This document shows positions 57,705 through 64,000 of a DNA stretch of 64,000 bases, in pieces; the stretch's first letter is position 1; every line of letters starts with the position of its first letter. The stretch is from Mesodorylaimus sp. YZB2_4. Its lineage: Eukaryota; Nematoda; Enoplea; Dorylaimida; Dorylaimidae. The stretch covers positions 916,623 through 980,622 of the forward strand of contig JASANH010000193.1 of NCBI GenBank assembly GCA_030248295.1. The letters are read 5' to 3'. Below the pieces are notes generated by a model that did not search any database, was not told the DNA's origin, and worked only from the letters and a program-made list of their open reading frames with translations. Both the position numbers and the translations under genes were made by a program.

Positions 57705-59983
57705 AGATGTACATTTAGCGTATTGGGCGTTCTACTTTAACCGATTAAAGAGTTCGAGTAGTTTAACTGTTCATAAGTGCAATCTTAGAAATTAATTTCC
57801 AAAAAAGTTGAAGGCGCAGGGTGTGATTTTCTGCATCATTCTCTTCCGACTTGGGTTTTGGTCATTTCTTTTTTTTTTGATTCGGTGGATTTCTTAGTGG
57901 CGCTCCGTATTACTATAGTGTGCTAGTTACTTTGCACGAAAATCTTTGCCGAAAAATTGTCAACCTAAAATCTAAACATATATATGTAATGCGTTTCATC
58001 GTACATGTGAGCTGACGGAGATAAAAAATTTCACTGGCATGAGTTATCACTATTCTTGAAATGTGCAAACTACTTTATTTTATCCTCAAAATCAGGGTTC
58101 GAGCTCCTTGCAGCTAAGTGTTCGGCCGAGGACTCGACCTCGAGATCGACCTCGGATGGACACCCTCGACCCCGTCCTCGACCTCGAGGAAAAACGGCCG
58201 AGGGTCGAGGCTCACAAGCAAAATGCAACCAATAAGATGTTTCTCATTTTGGAGACAAAGCGCATTAGTGTGCCTTCTCCTTGCACGTAAAAAATTGCAC
58301 AGTTTTTTCTCTACCGTAATTAAATCACTGCGGAGGCCTGCTTCGTCCAAATCGCTTGCCTTTTCATCCCTGTGGGTGATTTTTCTCTTTAAAATACAGT
58401 CGGAGAAGAATAAAAATAGACTTGACCTAGCAGGACGCAACACAAAATAAGTTAGGACTGCTAGCAAACAAAGGGGAGGGTTTTCGCTATCGAATGCCCG
58501 TAGTCCGACTTTTGTCTGCATCTAGCTCGTGGAAGGAACGAGGACGTGGAGGAAGATGAGTCACCGCTGCAGGGCTAAGTCTTTGAGAGGTCGTCGTTCG
58601 AGAACGAAAGGGTTGCACGAGAAATGCCGACGTGGGATCTTAGCTTGACATGTCTACTTGCTATATTAAAAAAATTATCCAAATCGGTCACTGCAATTTG
58701 GGATGGCACGTGCTCAAAGTTACCTCACTTCGAGTGAGGTAATAAGAACGAAACTTAAGAGTTCAAGTTGGAGCTTTACTGCGACCCAAAGCAGCAAGAG
58801 CGCACCTACTAGGGCAGCCACAAACTGGATCAAAAAAGAGAATCATGCGTTGAAAGTCATCGAACGAACAGTCGAATTGATATTACTGAGAGAAGAAAAA
58901 ACAACATCCTCAGATAACGAATTCCATAAAGACATAGTCGAATATTCGAAAGACTGCGTAAAAAACAGTACGATGTTTCTGTAAAACCAAATGATGACTG
59001 CCAGTAAGACAGGTGCTGCAGCGTCGACCAGTACTTTGCTTGTGAACAAAATTGATGTTTGGGTAGTCGTGGTGGCCATGGTAAAAATTGTGGAATAGGG
59101 AAAGCTTCAATTGTTTCCTCCGATCTGACAGCAAAGTGTTTTTGAACGAGCTGGGTAGACATTGGAGAAATTATCTTTTTTTGTTCGACAATGCGCATCG
59201 CGTTGCACCAAATTTGCTCATACCATTTCTGCTAAAAATTCTTCTTTGTCGAGAAAACAAGCGAGGAAGAATTGTAGCCTTGTTTTTCGTCAGATTCTCC
59301 AGTGTGCGCGCAGAGCGACTTGAAACTGGCGCGTACTGTAGACCTGCCTGCGAATCTTGACAAGGTGTGCGCGTTAGACAAAGACGTAGATGGACGGGAT
59401 CTCGGCTTTGGGTCGGGATTGATAACTATATCTATCTAAAGTCGTGTGGAGTTTCCTGTATCCGTTGCAAAGTTTGTTGAGCCTGCTCAAAAAAGTTTAT
59501 TTCGTTCGGCTTTCTTGTTTTCGTCGTACATCTGAAACGCAAGAATCTGATTTCCGCTACTTGGGAGGGTATGTAATTTTGTATTTTCCCGACGACGAGA
59601 TTCATTGTTCACGTGTCGGTCGTCTAAACACGAGTTAGTCCATTTTTTAAAATTTTTCGGTCTCCTAGATTTGTTTCCCTGTCGCCTCCTTCGTGCATAA
59701 TGTGAGTTGAGCTGCAAACTTTTTCAATTTTCTTCTGATATTTTTACTCGTTTATAAATCGGGCAAACCCATTTGTACTTTGTCAATTGTCCTTGTTCAA
59801 ACTTTATCAATTTTTTCATGATATTCTTTCTGGTTTACAGATCGGGCAAAGTCGGTTCGCTTCTGTGCCAACAGACGTGGTTAATGGACGTGTGGCTCGA
59901 AGGTGCCCTAAGGTCGTGAAAGGTGAAAGTCGTTTCGTAGGCCCTGTGTCAATGGATAGGCGTCCTTTCGAGACGAGTAGGCG
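57705..59983. other. Intergenic stretch; small uncertain frames only
   Basis: A minus-strand frame at 58,843-59,079 has a hydrophobic segment (AAAPVLLAVIIWFYRNIVLF) behind a good start context, but no family match. A poly-G run lies at 57,292-57,307, within copy 3's second-to-third exon interval. CTCGACC-type simple repeats lie at 58,128-58,200. Confidence 0.4.
58843..59079 (-). CDS. Possible small membrane protein, unrecognised
   Basis: The frame gives 78 residues beginning MATTTTQTSILFTSKVLVDA, with one membrane-like helix (VLLAVIIWFYRNIVLFF) and a Ser-rich end. ACCATGG provides a favourable start context. There is no relative that I can name, no intron evidence and no conserved motif, so it could be chance. 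Confidence 0.2.
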   Translation of the reverse strand: MATTTTQTSILFTSKVLVDAAAPVLLAVIIWFYRNIVLFFTQSFEYSTMSLWNSLSEDVVFSSLSNINSTVRSMTFNA

Positions 59984-60011
59984 TCCGTCGTTGATTCTAA
60001 CGATCGCGGTT

Positions 60012-60300
60012 TACTGCCCCTGGCACATGCGTGGTGGCCGAGCCGAGCAACACAGCACCCCGAAGCTCGCCACTTTCTTGGGCGGACGACGAAGGCACTG
60101 CACTGGACAGTTGTTGGCGAATGCGGCGCGTTGTAAGTAAGTGCGAGTGTACAGTGATGCGCGCAGCCGGCTATAAATGTTGTGTCTTTTGGGGTGCGGG
60201 GCAGTTCCTTCGTCGTGCCAAGGAGAAAGGGGGGGGCGGGGGGGCGGTGTGCCGGGCGGCGGGCAGGGGGGGGGGGCCGGGGGGGCAGAAAACCAGCCCC
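60012..60300. repeat. Rearranged left edge of the 287-bp array
   Basis: Bases 60,012-60,107 are the reverse complement of the first part of the array unit (GCAGTGCCTTCGTCGTCCGC to CAGGGGCAGT). From 60,108 the sequence turns into the second part of the unit in direct orientation (GGACAGTTGTTGGCGAATGC). The next unit is interrupted by a G-rich block at 60,228-60,290 with several long G runs. The edge is therefore an inversion joined to a damaged unit. Confidence 0.75.
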
Positions 60301-63300
60301 ACCGGGGGCGTCGGCGATGGCAAGGACGAAAGCGGCTATTCGAATGCACAAGTCGAAATCGATGATGGACGAATGGAAATCGAGCATCGGACACGATGGG
60401 ACAGTTGTGGCGAATGCGGCGCGTTGTAAAGTAAGTGCGAGTGTACAGTGATGCGCGCAGCCGGCTATAAATGTTGTGTCTTTTCAGGTGCGTGCAGTGC
60501 CTTCGTCGTCCGCCCAAGAAAGTGGCGAGCTTCGGGGTGCTGTGTTGCTCGGCTCGGCCAGCACGCATGTGCCAGGGGCAGTGAACCACTGGGGCGTCGG
60601 CGATGGCAAGGACGAAAGCGGCTATTCGAATGCACAAGTCGAAATCGATGATGGACGAATGGAAATCGAGCATCGAACACGATGGGACAGTTGTGGCGAA
60701 TGCGGCGCGTTGTAAAGTAAGTGCGAGTGTAAAGTGATGCGCGCAGCCGGCTATAAATGTTGTGTCTTTTCAGGTGCCGTGCAGTGCCTTCGTCGTCCGC
60801 CCAAGAAAGTGGCGAGCTTCGGGGTGCTGTGTTGCTCGGCTCGGCCAGCACGCATGTGCCAGGGGCAGTGAACCACTGGGGCGTCGGCGATGGCAAGGAC
60901 GAAAGCGGCTATTCGAATGCACAAGTCGAAATCGATGATGGACGAATGGAAATCGAGCATCGAACACGATGGGACAGTTGTGGCGAATGCGGCGCGTTGT
61001 AAAGTAAGTGCGAGTGTACAGTGATGCGCGCAGCCGGCTATAAATGTTGTGTCTTTTCAGGTGCCGTGCAGTGCCTTCGTCGTCCGCCCAAGAAAGTGGC
61101 GAGCTTCGGGGTGCTGTGTTGCTCGGCTCGGCCAGCACGCATGTGCCAGGGGCAGTGAACCACTGGGGCGTCGGCGATGGCAAGGACGAAAGCGGCTATT
61201 CGAATGCACAAGTCGAAATCGATGATGGACGAACGAAAATCGAGCATCGAACACGATGGGACAGTTGTGGCGAATGCGGCGCGTTGTAAAGTAAGTGCGA
61301 GTGTACAGTGATGCGCGCAGCCGGCTATAAATGTTGTGTCTTTTCAGGTGCCGTGCAGTGCCTTCGTCGTCCGCCCAAGAAAGTGGCGAGCTTCGGGGTG
61401 CTGTGTTGCTCGGCTCGGCCAGCACGCATGTGCCAGGGGCAGTGAACCACTGGGGCGTCGGCGATGGCAAGGACGAAAGCGGCTATTCGAATGCACAAGT
61501 CGAAATCGATGATGGACGAACGGAAATCGAGCATCGAACACGATGGGACAGTTGTGGCGAATGCGGCGCGTTGTAAAGTAAGTGCGAGTGTACAGTGATG
61601 CGCGCAGCCGGCTATAAATGTTGTGTCTTTTCAGGTGCCGTGCAGTGCCTTCGTCGTCCGCCCAAGAAAGTGGCGAGCTTCGGGGTGCTGTGTTGCTCGG
61701 CTCGGCCAGCACGCATGTGCCAGGGGCAGTGAACCACTGGGGCGTCGGCGATGGCAAGGACGAAAGCGGCTATTCGAATGCACAAGTCGAAATCGATGAT
61801 GGACGAATGGAAATCGAGCATCGAACACGATGGGACAGTTGTGGCGAATGCGGCGCGTTGTAAAGTAAGTGCGAGTGTACAGTGATGCGCGCAGCCGGCT
61901 ATAAATGTTGTGTCTTTTCAGGTGCTGTGAAGTGCCTTCGTCGTCCGCCCAAGAAAGTGGCGAGCTTCGGGGTGCTGTGTTGCTCGGCTCGGCCAGCACG
62001 CATGTGCCAGGGGCAGTGAACCACTGGGGCGTCGGCGATGGCAAGGACGAAAGCGGCTATTCGAATGCACAAGTCGAAATCGATGATGGACGAACGAAAA
62101 TCGAGCATCGAACACGATGGGACAGTTGTGGCGAATGCGGCGCGTTGTAAAGTAAGTGCGAGTGTAAAGTGATGCGCGCAGCCGGCTATAAATGTTGTGT
62201 CTTTTCAGGTGCCGTGCAGTGCCTTCGTCGTCCGCCCAAGAAAGTGGCGAGCTTCGGGGTGCTGTGTTGCTCGGCTCGGCCAGCACGCATGTGCCAGGGG
62301 CAGTGAACCACTGGGGCGTCGGCGATGGCAAGGACGAAAGCGGCTATTCGAATGCACAAGTCGAAATCGATGATGGACGAACGGAAATCGAGCATCGAAC
62401 ACGATGGGACAGTTGTGGCGAATGCGGCGCGTTGTAAAGTAAGTGCAAGTGTAAAGTGATGCGCGCAGCCGGCTATAAATGTTGTGTCTTTTCAGGTGCC
62501 GTGCAGTGCCTTCGTCGTCCGCCCAAGAAAGTGGCGAGCTTCGGGGTGCTGTGTTGCTCGGCTCGGCCAGCACGCATGTGCCAGGGGCAGTGAACCACTG
62601 GGGCGTCGGCGATGGCAAGGACGAAAGCGGCTATTCGAATGCACAAGTCGAAATCGATGATGGACGAATGGAAATCGAGCATCGAACACGATGGGACAGT
62701 TGTGGCGAATGCGGCGCGTTGTAAAGTAAGTGCGAGTGTAAAGTGATGCGCGCAGCCGGCTATAAATGTTGTGTCTTTTTAGGTGGCGTGCAGTGCCTTC
62801 GTCGTCCGCCCAAGAAAGTGGCGAGCTTCGGGGTGCTGTGTTGCTCGGCTCGGCCAGCACGCATGTGCCAGGGGCAGTGAACCACTGGGGCGTCGGCGAT
62901 GGCAAGGACGAAAGCGGCTATTCGAATGCACAAGTCGAAATCGATGATGGACGAATGGAAATCGAGCATCGAACACGATGGGACAGTTGTGGCGAATGCG
63001 GCGCGTTGTAAAGTAAGTGCGAGTGTACAGTGATGCGCGCAGCCGGCTATAAATGTTGTGTCTTTTCAGGTGCCGTGCAGTGCCTTCGTCGTCCGCCCAA
63101 GAAAGTGGCGAGCTTCGGGGTGCTGTGTTGCTCGGCTCGGCCAGCACGCATGTGCCAGGGGCAGTGAACCACTGGGGCGTCGGCGATGGCAAGGACGAAA
63201 GCGGCTATTCGAATGCACAAGTCGAAATCGATGATGGACGAATGGAAATCGAGCATCGAACACGATGGGACAGTTGTGGCGAATGCGGCGCGTTGTAAAG

Positions 63301-64000
63301 TAAGTGCGAGTGTAAAGTGATGCGCGCAGCCGGCTATAAATGTTGTGTCTTTTCAGGTGCCGTGCAGTGCCTTCGTCGTCCGCCCAAGAAAGTGGCGAGC
63401 TTCGGGGTGCTGTGTTGCTCGGCTCGGCCAGCACGCATGTGCCAGGGGCAGTGAACCACTGGGGCGTCGGCGATGGCAAGGACGAAAGCGGCTATTCGAA
63501 TGCACAAGTCGAAATCGATGATGGACGAATGGAAATCGAGCATCGAACACGATGGGACAGTTGTGGCGAATGCGGCGCGTTGTAAAGTAAGTGCGAGTGT
63601 AAAGTGATCCGCGCGGCCGGCTTTAAATGTTGTGTCTTTTCAGGTGCCGTGCAGTGCCTTCGTCGTCCGCCCAAGAAAGTGGCGAGCTTCGGGGTGCTGT
63701 GTTGCTCGGCTCGGCCAGCACGCATGTGCCAGGGGCAGTGAACCACTGGGGCGTCGGCGATGGCAAGGACGAAAGCGGCTATTCGAATGCACAAGTCGAA
63801 ATCGATGATGGACGAACGGAAATCGAGCATCGAACACGATGGGACAGTTGTGGCGAATGCGGCGCGTTGTAAAGTAAGTGCGAGTGTAAAGTGATGCGCG
63901 CAGCCGGCTATAAATGTTGTGTCTTTTTAGGTGGCGTGCAGTGCCTTCGTCGTCCCACCGAGAAAGTGGCGGTCCGCCCAAGAAAGTGGCGAGCTTCGGG
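60301..64000 (+). repeat. Tandem array of a 287-bp unit, about 13 copies, continuing off the window
   Basis: The GTAAGTGC core recurs at 60,431, 60,717, 61,004, 61,291 and then every 287 bases to 63,874; the first interval is 286 because one C is missing. Units differ by only a few bases: GAATGGAA, GAACGAAA or GAACGGAA, and GTGTACAG or GTGTAAAG. Each unit contains a TATAAA in GGCTATAAATG and a 57-base segment with strong donor (GTAAGTGCG) and acceptor (TGTCTTTTCAG) signals around it. Because 287 and the 230-base exon-like part are not multiples of three, no frame continues through many units on either strand. The last visible unit is rearranged near 63,950-63,985. Confidence 0.92.
60603..60938 (+). 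CDS. Hypothetical spliced small basic protein from an array unit (representative)
   Basis: In each unit an ATG in GGCGATGGCAAGG opens a 38-codon exon (60603-60716: MARTKAAIRMHKSKSMMDEW to NAARCK) that ends exactly at the GTAAGT donor. Removing the 57-base segment (60717-60773) joins it in phase to 54 codons in the following unit (60774-60938: VPCSAFVVRPRKWRASGCCV to LFECTSRNR) with a stop. The product of 92 residues would be rich in Arg, Lys and Cys. The second exon overlaps the first exon of the next unit in another frame. This is only a model; the array may be entirely non-coding, and the first five residues matching histone H3 are probably chance. Confidence 0.25.

Noticed and set aside
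60603..60716. Histone H3 start (MARTK) in every array unit
   Set aside because: Only five residues agree; the sequence after it is not histone-like.
60431..60773. Array as a spliced-leader RNA cluster
   Set aside because: A GTAAG donor is present, but there is no SL-like leader, no Sm-site (AATTTTTGG-type), and an acceptor follows within 57 bases.
60465..63981. Repeated minus-strand frames of 137 codons through the array
   Set aside because: The unit length is not a multiple of three, so these frames simply run until the phase change brings a stop; no splice or promoter signal supports the minus strand.

Overview
The window looks like nuclear DNA of a nematode. Three things point there. A complete cuticle collagen gene has the nematode-type N-terminal domain and the usual C-terminal end. 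There is a secreted transthyretin-like gene. A degenerate patch is rich in GCCTAA, the complement of the nematode telomere repeat TTAGGC. Introns are short with TTTCAG-like acceptors. Genes such as a SPEF1-type calponin-homology protein and a WHAMM/JMY-type actin nucleation factor, which I do not know from Caenorhabditis, suggest a lineage distant from it (inference). Gene density is low and repeats are common.

Layout. 0-10 kb (+ strand): the 3' end of a condensin CAP-G-like gene, a divergent PP1-type phosphatase, a cuticle collagen, and SPEF1. 10.8-25.3 kb: a region of mostly minus-strand, unrecognised genes, including single-pass membrane proteins with basic or Ala/Pro-rich tails and duplicated, partly broken copies, plus kinase debris. 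It is interrupted by two DNA-transposon-like elements and SINE fragments. 25.6-33 kb: four conserved housekeeping genes head-to-tail on the minus strand (NUDCD2, PECR, RNASEH2C, torsin), a candidate operon. 34-38 kb: an intact PPM1A-type phosphatase and a broken copy behind it. 40-46 kb (minus): a transthyretin-like gene and the WHAMM/JMY gene. 46-51 kb: solo LTRs, SINEs, a MITE-like element and a PP1 pseudogene split by a SINE. 52-54.6 kb: a 720-residue protein with two BEN-like domains joined by acidic repeats. 55.8-57.7 kb: a third PPM1 copy, partly overwritten by the first and carrying a 4-base insertion. 60-64 kb: a homogeneous 287-bp tandem array running off the window, each unit holding a TATA motif and a 57-nt intron-like segment.

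Functionally there is no single pathway. The strongest signals are an 82-nt duplicated exon pair in PECR, the candidate four-gene operon, the two-domain BEN-like gene, gene conversion among PPM1 copies, and the 287-bp array. Exon models were joined by hand from splice signals and reading phase, and would need RNA evidence.
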